Origin: JABAAW01 sp965216605
GTDB taxonomy: Bacteria > Pseudomonadota > Alphaproteobacteria > JABAAW01
Direction: 5' to 3'
NCBI GenBank assembly: GCA_965216605.1
Contig: CBDCGG010000002.1
Coordinates: 372,001 to 436,000, forward strand
Length of the DNA: 64,000 bases
Position numbers and translations under genes: made by a program. Below the pieces are notes generated by a model that was not told the DNA's origin, did not search any database, and saw nothing but the letters and a program-made list of their open reading frames with translations. Positions 34,709-43,491 of the stretch are shown here, in pieces; positions within the stretch are counted from its first letter, which is position 1; each line of letters begins with the position of its first letter.

Positions 34709-35596
34709 ATGACGAACCTCCCCCCCGACAGCGACCTGCCCCCCGAAGATCCCCCCTACTTCGAGCAGGAAGAGACACAAAGAAATTCTGAAGGAATCTC
34801 ACAAGAACACGCCTTCCAAAACTTCGAGCCCGAAAGAGAATCGTCAGGCTTCGGCTTCGTTGCCCTCGTCGCAGGATTGATTTGTCTCGTCGCCTTTTCG
34901 GGTATCGTCATCTACAGCCTGCTGCTCGCGCCCAGCCCACCGCGACAGCCCATACTCATCGAAGTCGAAGGAACAACGAAACAAGCCCCTGCCAAAGCGC
35001 AGGTGAAACCCGAACCCAATCGCAATGTCGGCGTCTTCCGCATGCTGCGCGGAACAGACGCTCCGCAACAAAACGCAACAAAACAAAACACGACAGAACA
35101 AAACACAGCGAAGAATACCTCTATCATCGCCAAGCCCGGCGCAACGCCAGATTCAGACACGAACGGAAAGAGCGAAACCTTGAACGAAGGCAACGCAGAG
35201 ACGAGCAAGGAAAGCGTCTTGACAGAATCCTCTGAAAAACCTTCCACAAAAGAAACCCCCAAAGAAACCCCAAGCGTAACGCCAACAACGCAAGCTGTTA
35301 AACAAGAAACAGCCTCCGCCTCAACCGCTACGACATCAAAATCGGGCAGGTGGTATGTGCAAATCGCAGCGCTAGAATCGCGTGCGGCGGCGGACAAGGC
35401 TTGGGGCAAGTTGCACGACCAGCTACCTGAGCTGCTCTATACGCAAAACTATGTCGTCAAGGAGGCGACGCTCGCTTCAGGCAAGCGCGTCTGGAGACTG
35501 CTGTTGGGACCACAGCCACAGCCGCAGGCAGAGACGCTGTGTCGAGAGCTGAAGACGCGCGCGCGCAGCTGTCTTGTCAAAAAGCTCGCTCGTTGA
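34709..35596 (+). CDS. SPOR-domain membrane protein
   Basis: A 295-residue protein with a cytoplasmic acidic N-terminus, one membrane span (FVALVAGLICLVAFSGIVIY), a long low-complexity periplasmic linker rich in Thr, Glu, Lys and Asn, and a C-terminal SPOR domain (about 215-295: GRWYVQIAALESRAAADKAW to RSCLVKKLAR). SPOR domains bind denuded peptidoglycan at the septum, so a role in cell division or wall processing is likely. Its neighbour nagZ, a peptidoglycan-recycling gene, fits. The linker contains tandem micro-repeats such as QNTTEQNTAKNT. Confidence 0.85.
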   Translation: MTNLPPDSDLPPEDPPYFEQEETQRNSEGISQEHAFQNFEPERESSGFGFVALVAGLICLVAFSGIVIYSLLLAPSPPRQPILIEVEGTTKQAPAKAQVKPEPNRNVGVFRMLRGTDAPQQNATKQNTTEQNTAKNTSIIAKPGATPDSDTNGKSETLNEGNAETSKESVLTESSEKPSTKETPKETPSVTPTTQAVKQETASASTATTSKSGRWYVQIAALESRAAADKAWGKLHDQLPELLYTQNYVVKEATLASGKRVWRLLLGPQPQPQAETLCRELKTRARSCLVKKLAR

Positions 35597-35622
35597 AGAT
35601 TACCCCGACCATTGTCTCGAAA

Positions 35623-36762
35623 ATGGCTGCGCGTTCGGCGATGCGTTCGGCGATGCTTCCCCTCATTGTCGGCTGTCGTGGCACGCAATTGAGCAAGCGC
35701 GAGCGCGCTTGTTTTGAAGATCTCTCGCCTGCGGGGTTTATTCTATTTTCGCATAACATCAAAGAACCGTCGCAAACGCGCGACCTGTGCGCCGCGCTGC
35801 GAGAGGCGGCTTCTGCGCGTGCACCTCGTGCGCGTACAGCGATTCTTGTCGATCAGGAAGGAGGACGCGTGCAACGCCTGCGCCCTCCGCACTGGCGGAG
35901 ATTTCCTGCGGCGCGTGCCTTCGGCGACTATTGGCAAAACCAAGACAAGGCGCAAAGCAAGGCGCAAAGCAAGGCTGCAGCAATCGAAGCCTGCCGAGCG
36001 AGCGCGCGTCTTATGGGCGAGGAGCTTGCGGAGTTGGGGATCACCGTTGATTGCGCGCCTGTAGCCGATTTGCCAAGCGAGGATGGTGATCCCATCATCG
36101 GAGACCGAGCCTTCTCCTCGTCGATCGAGGGAGTTCAGTGTTTGGCGCGCGCGCAAGCCGAGGGCTTGTTGGACGCGGGCATTCTTCCCGTCGTCAAGCA
36201 TGTGCCTGGTCACGGACGCGCGACCTGCGACAGTCACAAGGCACTGCCGTCTGTGGGGGCAATGCGAGGCGACCTTGCCAAAAGCGACTTTGCATGCTTT
36301 CTTGCTTTAAGAGACTTGCCGATGATGATGACCGCTCATATCCTGTACAATGATATCGATGGGCTTGCCCCTGCGACGCTGTCGAAGAAGATGATCGAGA
36401 GCGTCGTGCGCCGCGAGATCGGCTTCGAGGGGCTGCTGATCTCCGACGACCTGCGCATGAAAGCTCTGCAAGGCAGCCAACAGCAGCTTGCGCTCAAGGC
36501 TCTGAATGCGGGATGCGATCTCCCCCTCTACTGCGGCAGCTCGACGGCGGTGATGCACGCCATCGCCCAAAAAATCGACGAATCCTCCGCCAAACCCTCC
36601 GCCGCGCTTGTGTCCGCCAACAGCGACAAAAAACTCGAGCAGAAACTCAACAAAGCTTTGACCTTCGCTGCTCGACGCAAAAAAACCTTCTCCCCGAAAG
36701 AGAGAGAGAACGCAGAAAATCTGCTGGCAGAAGTCTTGTCGCACAACAGCGCCCGCGTGTAG
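35623..36762 (+). CDS. nagZ: Beta-N-acetylhexosaminidase (peptidoglycan recycling)
   Basis: Glycoside hydrolase family 3 enzyme that removes GlcNAc from anhydro-muropeptides in the cytoplasm. Motifs: LIVGCRGTQLSKRE, SPAGFILFSHNI, ILVDQEGGRVQRL, the catalytic loop VVKHVPGHGRATCDSH, and the nucleophile region LLISDDLRMKAL. Start choice is open: ATG 35623 is used; TTG 35593 would overlap the upstream stop (TTGA), and ATG 35653 begins exactly where homologues start. A micro-repeat AQSKAQSKA lies near residue 110. About 379 residues, slightly long. Confidence 0.9.
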   Translation: MAARSAMRSAMLPLIVGCRGTQLSKRERACFEDLSPAGFILFSHNIKEPSQTRDLCAALREAASARAPRARTAILVDQEGGRVQRLRPPHWRRFPAARAFGDYWQNQDKAQSKAQSKAAAIEACRASARLMGEELAELGITVDCAPVADLPSEDGDPIIGDRAFSSSIEGVQCLARAQAEGLLDAGILPVVKHVPGHGRATCDSHKALPSVGAMRGDLAKSDFACFLALRDLPMMMTAHILYNDIDGLAPATLSKKMIESVVRREIGFEGLLISDDLRMKALQGSQQQLALKALNAGCDLPLYCGSSTAVMHAIAQKIDESSAKPSAALVSANSDKKLEQKLNKALTFAARRKKTFSPKERENAENLLAEVLSHNSARV

Positions 36763-36816
36763 CAGAACACCTCACCAAAAAACACCTGCCAAAAAACTCT
36801 GCCAAAAAATCCTACC

Positions 36817-37935
36817 ATGACCAATTTTCCTCCCCGCTCCGACATAGACAAAAGCGAGCACGAAAGCGAAAACGAGAATGAGAACCTCGTTCTTTCCTTA
36901 GGCGGCTACGAAGGTCCGCTCGACCTCCTGCTCGGCTTGGCGCGGCAAAAGCGCGTCGATTTGCAACACATCTCGATTGCAACGCTCGCGCAGCAGTACC
37001 TCGATTTTATCTCGCAAGCCAAACGCTTGCACCTCGCCGTCAAAGCCGAATACCTCGTGATGGCAACGCACTTGGCGCGCATGAAAGCGCGATTGTTGCT
37101 ACCGCGCGACAAAGCCGAAGGTGCACAAGCAGAAAAGAGCGCTGACCTATTGCGCGAAAATCTGCTGTGGCTGGAAAGTGCACGCCAAACTGCCCGCTTT
37201 CTTAGAACCCTGCCTCGGCTGGGATCGCAAGTCTTCGCCTGCGGAGATGTGCGCCGAACGCTGCCTGACAGCGTCGTAGAATGGGAGCTGGATGCCAACC
37301 TCTTCGAGTTGTTGCAAAGCTATGTCGCCATCGAACGCCGCCGCGACCGACAGGCAAAACGCCTGCGCATTCGCTCGCTCAGGCTCTACGACCTGCAAGA
37401 CGCGCGCTCCTCCCTCAAGGCGCAGCTCGACGAGCAGTGGCGCGACCTGTTGCGCTTGATCCCCGCCGCCGTCTACCGACAAGCCGAGCTGGAGGAGAAC
37501 CCAAAGCTGTTTCTGAAATCCGTCGTCTCAGGATTTTTCTCCGCAGCCTTAGACCTCTCGAACAACAACAGCAGCGCGCAAACAACCGCAGAGCCACTCC
37601 CTGCCCAAAGCACAGAGCAGAGAGCCAAAACTAAAAATGTTGCAAAAAGCACTACCAAAAGTGCTGTCAAGAATACTAGCAAGCGTTCTTACGCCGAGCT
37701 GTATCAGCCTTCTCCCGAAAGCCCTTTGCAGTTGCGTCTACGAAACGAGACTTCTTCGCTTGTCCGCTCTCCCGCCCACCCCAAATATCTCGCAGCCTGT
37801 CTCGTAGTATGTCTACATCCCCTCCCGAAAATGAAAGTAGCGATGAAAGTAACGACGAGCGCGACGATGATCGCGAACCCGTTGCTAGCCGCAACAAGCC
37901 TGCGTCCGAGTCTCTACACGACGACGCGATGCTGA
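36817..37935 (+). CDS. scpA: Segregation and condensation protein A
   Basis: Kleisin subunit of the bacterial SMC-ScpAB condensin. The N-terminal domain is clear: LGGYEGPLDLLLGLARQKRVDLQHISI and the following helices. The 372-residue product is longer than usual (about 250-280). After about residue 250 it has a low-complexity stretch (TKNVAKSTTKSAVKNTSKRS) and then 40 residues that lie in the 127-bp overlap with scpB in another frame. The last residues (TSATMIANPLLAATSLRPSL) look like a by-product of that overlap. The proper C-terminal winged-helix region is within ELYQPSPESPLQL or is weak. Confidence 0.88.
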   Translation: MTNFPPRSDIDKSEHESENENENLVLSLGGYEGPLDLLLGLARQKRVDLQHISIATLAQQYLDFISQAKRLHLAVKAEYLVMATHLARMKARLLLPRDKAEGAQAEKSADLLRENLLWLESARQTARFLRTLPRLGSQVFACGDVRRTLPDSVVEWELDANLFELLQSYVAIERRRDRQAKRLRIRSLRLYDLQDARSSLKAQLDEQWRDLLRLIPAAVYRQAELEENPKLFLKSVVSGFFSAALDLSNNNSSAQTTAEPLPAQSTEQRAKTKNVAKSTTKSAVKNTSKRSYAELYQPSPESPLQLRLRNETSSLVRSPAHPKYLAACLVVCLHPLPKMKVAMKVTTSATMIANPLLAATSLRPSLYTTTRC

Positions 37936-38525
37936 TGCGCTTTGAGAGCTTGCGCTCGCTGGAGGCTTTTATTTTTGCAAGCCCTGAGCCTGTGCCGCTC
38001 GCTCGGCTGAAAGGCTTGCTGCCGAAAAGCCGCGATGTGCCGTTGTTGCTGGAAGAGTTGCGGAAGTTCTACGAACAACGCGGCGTGCAATTGGTGCAGC
38101 GTGGCAAGGCTTGGGCTTTCCGCACCGACCCCGCGCTGGCGGACGCGCTAGCACCGCACAAGAAACAAAAACGACGCTTGTCGCGCCAAGCCTTGGAGAC
38201 GCTTGCGATCATCGCCTACAAGCAGCCTGTCACGCGTCCTGAGATCGAGAGTTTGCGCGGCGTAAGCGTTTCACGCGGAGTCTTCTCGACATTGTTAGAA
38301 CACAAATGGATTGCGCCGGGTGCGCGGCGCAAGATCCCGGGCAGACCTCTGACTTGGACAACGACCGATGCCTTCCTCGATCACTTCGGATTGACGAGCC
38401 TCGACTCGCTACCAGGCGGGAGCGACCTGCCGCAAGAGAAAGCAACAATAACCCCAAGAGAGGCGGGCGAGCCGAGCGACAGACCTTATCTGCCGCTAGA
38501 AGATTTTGAGCAAGAGGAGACTTAA
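37809..38525 (+). CDS. scpB: Segregation and condensation protein B
   Basis: Partner of ScpA in chromosome condensation; two winged-helix domains. The core reads SLEAFIFASPEPVPLARLKG, RRLSRQALETLAIIAYKQPV, TRPEIESLRGVSVSRGVFST and TTDAFLDHFGLTSLDSLP. The first 40 residues are acidic and not conserved; a later start (ATG at 37929, reading MLMRFESLRSLEAF) would remove nearly all of the scpA overlap. I keep 37809 but regard the later start as equally possible. Confidence 0.88.
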   Translation: MSTSPPENESSDESNDERDDDREPVASRNKPASESLHDDAMLMRFESLRSLEAFIFASPEPVPLARLKGLLPKSRDVPLLLEELRKFYEQRGVQLVQRGKAWAFRTDPALADALAPHKKQKRRLSRQALETLAIIAYKQPVTRPEIESLRGVSVSRGVFSTLLEHKWIAPGARRKIPGRPLTWTTTDAFLDHFGLTSLDSLPGGSDLPQEKATITPREAGEPSDRPYLPLEDFEQEET

Positions 38526-38547
38526 GAGGAGAATTAGGCGCTCCGCC

Positions 38548-38715
38548 TTATTTCATCTTCTGCTCGCGGAAGAGGACATGCTTGCGCAAGCGCGCGTCGT
38601 ATTTGCGCACCGCCATTTTTTCGGGCTTTTGCGTAGGATTTTTCCTAGCAATATAAAAGCTGCCCGTGCCTTCTTCGCTAACAAGGCGCACGGCAATGCG
38701 AGAAGGTTTCGCCAT
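38548..38715 (-). CDS. rpmG: 50S ribosomal protein L33
   Basis: A 55-residue basic protein, MAKPSRIAVRLVSEEGTGSF onward, with the alphaproteobacterial L33 features FYIARKNPTQKPEKM and KYDARLRKHVLFREQKMK. It lacks the zinc-binding cysteines, so it is the cysteine-free form. The frame is open upstream into a G-rich tract, but MAKPS is the clear start. It is convergent with scpB, 22 bases apart. Confidence 0.93.
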   Translation of the reverse strand: MAKPSRIAVRLVSEEGTGSFYIARKNPTQKPEKMAVRKYDARLRKHVLFREQKMK

Positions 38716-38760
38716 AACAATATTCCTCTGACTGACAAAAGACTGACAAAAAACGATCGA

Positions 38761-38816
38761 ACGCCCCCCGCGCCCCCCGCGCGCCTCGCGCCCCCCGCGC
38801 CCCCCGCGCACGCGCA
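38761..38816. repeat. Tandem C6GCG tract upstream of rpmG
   Basis: The plus strand carries four CCCCCCGCG-like units in about 50 bases. On the rpmG strand this is four runs of six G separated by CGC or a slightly longer spacer, lying 50-100 bases before the rpmG start. Such a tract could fold as a G-quadruplex in the rpmG leader or act on its promoter. Confidence 0.7.
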
Positions 38817-38973
38817 CCGAACGCGCTCATCCTAGCGCAGAAAAGTCTCCTTGTCATGCGCGAAAAGTCGGCTTAGTTAAAATTCTTGGGTTAAAATCCT
38901 TGCTTTGTTGCAAGAACTCTTTTAGGCTAGCCTTGTTGTTTTGCGATTTTTTCTCCCTTACCTTTAAACTCCC

Positions 38974-39693
38974 ATGCCTCTGGACATTGTCATCTTCGGC
39001 GTTATCGCTGTGATTCTCATCTTCCGCTTTTTGGGAGTGTTGGGGCAGAACGACAAGGACGACGGTCGTCCGCGCCGCGATGCCTTCGGCGACTACCGCA
39101 AATCCGTCGAGAAAAAACAAGCTCTGCATGAGGAAGCACGCGTGCAACGCGAGGAAAAGAAAGTGCACCTTGAAAAACGGGAGGACGCAGGAGGTGCTGC
39201 TGTCAGCATAAACGACAAAGCCTTTTTGGAAGGAGCTAAGGCTGCCTTTGCCATGACCCTAGAATCTTACTCGACGGGCGATCAGGAAAGGCTGAAAGCC
39301 TTGCTGGACAAAGAGATGTTTGCCCACATGAAGGGCGAGATCGAAAAGCGACAAAAGGCGGAAGAAAGGCTGGAAATCTCCTTGCTCGAAATCGTCGAGG
39401 CACGCATCTCGGAGCGCACGCAAGACGAACGCTTTGAGCAGATCGCGGTCATCTTCACAAGCAAGCAGTGCCACCTTCTTTTCGACAAGGACAACAAGCT
39501 GATCGAAGGCGACCCCGACGAAGAAGAACTCTTATGCGACTTGTGGACCTTCCGTCAGAATCTTGCATCTCAAGACCCCACATGGTTCCTCTACGCGACG
39601 CGCTCGCAAGCCGTTCCCAAAGCTAAAGTTGTCTCTAAAAACAAAAAAGCGGCGAAGAAGAAAACTAGCGCAAAGTCGCAAAAAGCCGCGTAG
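38974..39693 (+). CDS. Tim44-like domain membrane protein
   Basis: A 239-residue protein with an N-terminal membrane anchor (LDIVIFGVIAVILIFRFLGVL), a charged helical linker and a C-terminal Tim44-like domain (about 95-215: FLEGAKAAFAMTLESYSTGD to DLWTFRQNLASQDPTWFLYA). Bacterial members resemble the mitochondrial import factor Tim44 and sit at the inner membrane in alphaproteobacteria. A Lys-rich tail ends the protein. It is single-copy, monocistronic by context and a lineage marker. Confidence 0.87.
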   Translation: MPLDIVIFGVIAVILIFRFLGVLGQNDKDDGRPRRDAFGDYRKSVEKKQALHEEARVQREEKKVHLEKREDAGGAAVSINDKAFLEGAKAAFAMTLESYSTGDQERLKALLDKEMFAHMKGEIEKRQKAEERLEISLLEIVEARISERTQDERFEQIAVIFTSKQCHLLFDKDNKLIEGDPDEEELLCDLWTFRQNLASQDPTWFLYATRSQAVPKAKVVSKNKKAAKKKTSAKSQKAA

Positions 39694-39767
39694 AGAATCG
39701 CGTAGAAAATCACACAGAGGGGCGCACAGAGGGGCGCAAGCCTCGTAAAAAACTCTTCTGACCCGCC

Positions 39768-40676
39768 TTACAGAGGCTCGTCGATCAAGTCCAAAAAGAA
39801 ACCTGCGTTTAGGTTCTGTGCGTTGCTAGGGGGAGCTTCTACGCTCTGCGGCTCTGTTGCATTCTTGGGTAGCAGTTCTTCGACGATACCCAGCTTCTTC
39901 CGCAAATCGTCCGAAAGCAACAAAGCCTCGCGCTCCAGCTTAGAGGCTTCCTCGCGCGAGAGGACGGCGGTGTCTTTCGCCGCCTTCTTCTGCGTTCGAA
40001 CAACACCCGTCGCGCCCGCACTCCCGCTCGGTGCGCGCGCCTTCTCCCACGCACGTTTGACGCGCTTGAGGTAGTGGTCGTGCTTCGTCGGATCGGAGGA
40101 GTGGTAGTGCTTAATCGCCTCTTCCCAATTGTTGTAACGCTTGTAGAGAACGACGAGATACTCGGTCGCGTAAGCCACATTGTTGACGGGATCGAGTGCC
40201 TCGGCGATAGTGCGAAACGCGCCGCCATGGTGGTAGAGGTTCACCTGCATGCAGCCTACATCGATGTTCGAACGACCATCGCGTTGCATCTGCTCGACGA
40301 CGCGCACCGCCTGCTGCTTGTTCTCGTAGTAGCGACCGTCCCCCCCGACGGTGACCGTCCATGGCCAGGGCGTTGTTCCTCCGCCGTCCGCTCGCGTTCT
40401 GCCCGATTCTACGCGCGCGATCGCATACAGAAGACCTTTCGGAAAACGTCGCGTGCGTTCCGCAAGCTCCGTCAGCTCGACGCAGATCGAGGCATCGTCG
40501 CGCTTGACAGACCTAACCTTGTCTTTGTCTCTTTGCTGCGCTTGCGAATCGAGCGCAAATAGCGTTACTCCGCACATCGCCGCCCAGCAAAAACACAATA
40601 TCACCTTGCCAATCTTGATAATGGTAATTTTGGTAAATTTGCGCGTAGAACCCATCGTGCTTGCGTGCTGTATCAT
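39768..40676 (-). CDS. Lytic transglycosylase (SLT domain), exported
   Basis: Peptidoglycan-cleaving enzyme. After a basic N-terminus and a hydrophobic signal (VILCFCWAAMCGVTLFALDS) comes the SLT fold: LLYAIARVESGRT with the catalytic glutamate, SNIDVGCMQVNLYHHGGAFR, and VNNVAYATEYLVVLYKRYNNW. The frame is open to 40757, where ATG overlaps the upstream stop as ATGA. I use ATG 40676 because the extra 27 residues are not signal-like; 40655 is another option. The C-terminal 100 residues are low complexity and carry no known domain. Confidence 0.78.
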   Translation of the reverse strand: MIQHASTMGSTRKFTKITIIKIGKVILCFCWAAMCGVTLFALDSQAQQRDKDKVRSVKRDDASICVELTELAERTRRFPKGLLYAIARVESGRTRADGGGTTPWPWTVTVGGDGRYYENKQQAVRVVEQMQRDGRSNIDVGCMQVNLYHHGGAFRTIAEALDPVNNVAYATEYLVVLYKRYNNWEEAIKHYHSSDPTKHDHYLKRVKRAWEKARAPSGSAGATGVVRTQKKAAKDTAVLSREEASKLEREALLLSDDLRKKLGIVEELLPKNATEPQSVEAPPSNAQNLNAGFFLDLIDEPL

Positions 40677-40753
40677 CCTTGTTTTGCTTTTTCCGTGTTT
40701 TTTCTCTGCCCCATTATAGCATGGGTTGTGGCTGAAAACTCCTCCAAGAAGAC

Positions 40754-41836
40754 TCATTTGATTTGATAGACGAGTCCTCGTGCGTCGTCGGAAACTAGCA
40801 AGCTGCCGTCCCAGTGTGTTTTGACATCGACGGGTCTGCCGCGTCCGCCTTTGAGGTGCAAGAATCCGTCGACGAAGACGCTTTGCTTGTACGGAGCGGG
40901 GTTGCCTTTGTCGAAATGGAGTCGCATCACGCGATAGCCGTCAGGCGAGGGTAGGTTCCACGAGCCGTGCAGCGCAACGAAGGCGTCGCCTTTCAGGTGT
41001 GCGAGTTTTTCGCCGCGATAGAAATGCACGCCCAAGGGGACAAAGTGCGCGGGAAAGGTGGCTATGGGAAAGGTTGCCTTTTGTGGTAGAGGAGCGTTTG
41101 CGAACTTCTGCGTGCGATCGTTGCCACCACCGAAGAAGGGGTAGCCGAAGAACATTCCTTTTTGTGGTGCGCGGTTCAGCTCTTCGGGCGGCGAGTTGTT
41201 GCCCATGAAGTCTGCTCCGTTGTCGGTAAAAAACAGCACGCCGCTTGTGGGACGGAAATCCAAACCGATCGAGTTGCGCACGCCGCGCGCGTAGATCTCA
41301 GGCGTGCCCCCTGTCAGCGGCAGGCGCACAATCGTTCCTTCTAATCCTTGCGGCGTGCAGATGTTGCATGGCGCGCCGATGGCAAGATACAGACGATTGT
41401 CGTTGCCGATCGCTGCCACGCGCCAGCCGTGATGTTTTTTGTTCGGCAAGCCGTCGAACAGAACTTCGCTTGCGGGCAGGAGGGGTTGAAACTTATCGAA
41501 ACGATAGCGCGAGACCTTGTGTTGCTCGGCAACATACAGGTAGGGTGTGCGCCACGCTATACCGTTCGGCACGCGCAGGCTTGCGGAAAGAGCATAAACT
41601 TTTCCGTTTTGGATTGCGTAGAGGCTTTTGGCGCGTGTTGAGACGAAGATGGTTTTGATTTCTTTGGCTACTGCGAGCGAGCGTGCGCCGCGCACTTTGG
41701 CGAAGATCGAGAGGCGGTAGGGTGCTTGTACTTTCAGAGATTGCAGGTTTGTTTGGGCGGATGCTTCGGAAGACGAGAGCAGTGCTAGGACGGCTAACGA
41801 CAAGGCGGCGAGCAATTGGAGACGTTGATTAGACAT
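40754..41836 (-). CDS. Exported sugar-dehydrogenase-like beta-propeller protein
   Basis: A 360-residue protein with a typical signal peptide (LLAALSLAVLALLSSSEASA) and a six-bladed beta-propeller of the PQQ-dependent glucose/sorbosone dehydrogenase family. Visible blocks are VPNGIAWRTPYLYVAEQHKV, GLEGTIVRLPLTGGTPEIYA, FFTDNGADFMGNNSPPEELN, AFVALHGSWNLPSPDGYRVM and KGGRGRPVDVKTHWDGSLLV. PQQ synthesis genes are not in the window, so the cofactor is uncertain. Its stop overlaps the possible upstream start of the transglycosylase. Confidence 0.82.
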   Translation of the reverse strand: MSNQRLQLLAALSLAVLALLSSSEASAQTNLQSLKVQAPYRLSIFAKVRGARSLAVAKEIKTIFVSTRAKSLYAIQNGKVYALSASLRVPNGIAWRTPYLYVAEQHKVSRYRFDKFQPLLPASEVLFDGLPNKKHHGWRVAAIGNDNRLYLAIGAPCNICTPQGLEGTIVRLPLTGGTPEIYARGVRNSIGLDFRPTSGVLFFTDNGADFMGNNSPPEELNRAPQKGMFFGYPFFGGGNDRTQKFANAPLPQKATFPIATFPAHFVPLGVHFYRGEKLAHLKGDAFVALHGSWNLPSPDGYRVMRLHFDKGNPAPYKQSVFVDGFLHLKGGRGRPVDVKTHWDGSLLVSDDARGLVYQIK

Positions 41837-41897
41837 TGTTTCCTCTTGGTTTGCTTTTGGAGTTGGCAGGGATGGGCTTTAGTGATGAGAGACTTAT

Positions 41898-41955
41898 CAC
41901 AGGCACGGGAGACGCGGGTAATTTTTACGGATGCAAAACATCGCGTGCGTAAAAA
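41898..41955. repeat. Short repeat island E8
   Basis: Reads GGGTAATTTTTACGGATGCA followed by AAACATCGCGTGCGTAAAAATT. It keeps the GCAAAACATCGCGTGCGT block of the larger islands, framed by the inverted pair AATTTTTACG / CGTAAAAATT. It separates a G+T-rich flank from a C+A-rich flank (33 C to 5 G in 42001-42060). Confidence 0.65.
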
Positions 41956-43164
41956 TTATCCACTCCCCCACAGCTCACCAAGCCAGCTCGGCAACAAAAG
42001 CTCCCCCCCCAACCGCTCCCCTTCCCCACACACAACACTAACCTTCCGCTCCGCAGGTAAAGACGCAAGCCCCAAAGCAGCAAGATTAAAAAGAACTAAA
42101 AGGATCGTCTCTCGCTCCCGAACAACAACATACAATACCTCGCCGCAAAGCCTCTCCTTCCCCTCACTCTCAACAAAAACTCCGTCACCCACACGCACAA
42201 CACCCCCCCCCGCCGCACCCTCATCCCTTGACAACCGCACAGGCAAAGCATGCTTCTTCGCCACACGCGCCCGATACTTCAAACGCGCCGCGATCTCCTG
42301 CCCAACATAACAATCCTTCTGCCAATCCATCGCCCCCAAAGCATCCAAACCAAAAGCAAAAGGTAAAGCATGTTTCGACACTTGTTTTTGCGATACACCC
42401 ATAGCACCCTCCCACTCCTCCGCACATTCGATAACGCCACGCGCAAGACGATAAGACTCGTAATCTGCCTCCTCAACCCAACAAAAAGAAGTTGGCAGAG
42501 AGGTTGGTAGAGCCGTTTCTCCCAACAACTCCTTTGTATCCAACGCATCCAAGTGCCAAAGACGCATCGCTGCCATTGGCGCACGAGGATCGGTAAAAAG
42601 ATATCCCGCCGCATCGTTCGCCGCATCGTTCGTCTCGTCTTGCAGGACGAGCATCGCCTTCGATCTTTCAACGCGCGGAGCATCGCTCGCCTTCTGAGGC
42701 AACCCCTGCTGCTGCGCATCTTCAGGAAACAAACCCACGACTTGCATCTCCTTCAGCCAACGAAAGGAAACCGCACGTCCCAACCGTGCCTTCCACAAAA
42801 TCTCGGCGAAAACATGCAAGCGCGCTCGGTCGCACTCCAGCAACACCCCCCGCGGCGTGCGCACTGCCAAACAAAACTGCTGGAGCGTGCCTTGCGCCGT
42901 CAAAAACGCCGTCGCAAGCGCGCCTTCTGCCTCTCCCTTCTCGTTGCCCTCGTTGCCCTCGTTTTTTGTTCGCGCGAGGGCGTTCGTCGTCAAATCCTCT
43001 ATAAAGCCGATCGCATCTTCTCCCTCGACGGCAATCAGCGTGCGCTTCGAAAGGAGTGCGGCGCACAAGCGCGCAGGCACAGAGGGTTGGGGCTGGGCTT
43101 GAGCTTGAGCTTGAGCTTTAGCTTGGGTTTGGAAAAAATTTTTGATCTTACCCTGTTGCGCCAT
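41956..43164 (-). CDS. ygfZ: YgfZ/GcvT-domain folate-binding protein
   Basis: Folate-dependent protein that helps maintain certain Fe-S enzymes. The family signature is present as QKDCYVGQEIAARLKYRARV, near residue 270. About 402 residues from ATG 43164. The frame is open to 43266 and other ATGs (43206) are possible; the first 60 residues hold a QAKAQAQAQAQPQP micro-repeat and are not conserved. The 3' 300 bases are C+A-rich on the plus strand, hence Gly/Val/Glu-rich codons in the C-terminus. Confidence 0.85.
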   Translation of the reverse strand: MAQQGKIKNFFQTQAKAQAQAQAQPQPSVPARLCAALLSKRTLIAVEGEDAIGFIEDLTTNALARTKNEGNEGNEKGEAEGALATAFLTAQGTLQQFCLAVRTPRGVLLECDRARLHVFAEILWKARLGRAVSFRWLKEMQVVGLFPEDAQQQGLPQKASDAPRVERSKAMLVLQDETNDAANDAAGYLFTDPRAPMAAMRLWHLDALDTKELLGETALPTSLPTSFCWVEEADYESYRLARGVIECAEEWEGAMGVSQKQVSKHALPFAFGLDALGAMDWQKDCYVGQEIAARLKYRARVAKKHALPVRLSRDEGAAGGGVVRVGDGVFVESEGKERLCGEVLYVVVRERETILLVLFNLAALGLASLPAERKVSVVCGEGERLGGELLLPSWLGELWGSG

Positions 43165-43206
43165 CCGCCTCGAAGAGGCATCCTTGTCTTCGTTCAAGCC
43201 CCGCAT

Positions 43207-43491
43207 TGTGTAAGTGTCTGCTTGCCTAAAGTTCTTTTCTCTGATGCATGGTAGCGCGCGAGGCAAGGCAACACAAGCAACCGCCTCTCAAGGGCTGGGA
43301 GGGCGCGAGGCAAGGATTCAAGATTCAAGTTTTCAAGGTTTCGATAAAACGACTGGTGGTGCCTGGAGGGACCTGGTTTTAGGAGAAAGGGAGAGGGGCC
43401 AAGCCCCGCTTACAAGCACCACCAGTATTCTGTCTTTTGTCTCTGTTTTTCGGCTCAAGCGTCAGACTTCGTCTCTACCGCTCGTGCCTTT
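43207..43491. other. Intergenic region with a 10-bp perfect inverted repeat
   Basis: CTGGTGGTGC (43353-43362) and GCACCACCAG (43416-43425) pair perfectly around 53 bases. Within the loop GGGGC-CAA-GCCCC (43395-43407) forms a second hairpin. Either strand could make a structured RNA; on the minus strand it would lie between the XRE gene and ygfZ. It is not followed by a clean T-run. I recognise no known riboswitch or RNA family. Confidence 0.45.

Noticed and set aside
43353..43425. SRP RNA or riboswitch identity for the inverted repeat
   Set aside because: The conserved SRP loop with its GGAA tetraloop and flanking asymmetric loop is absent, and no known riboswitch core was recognised.
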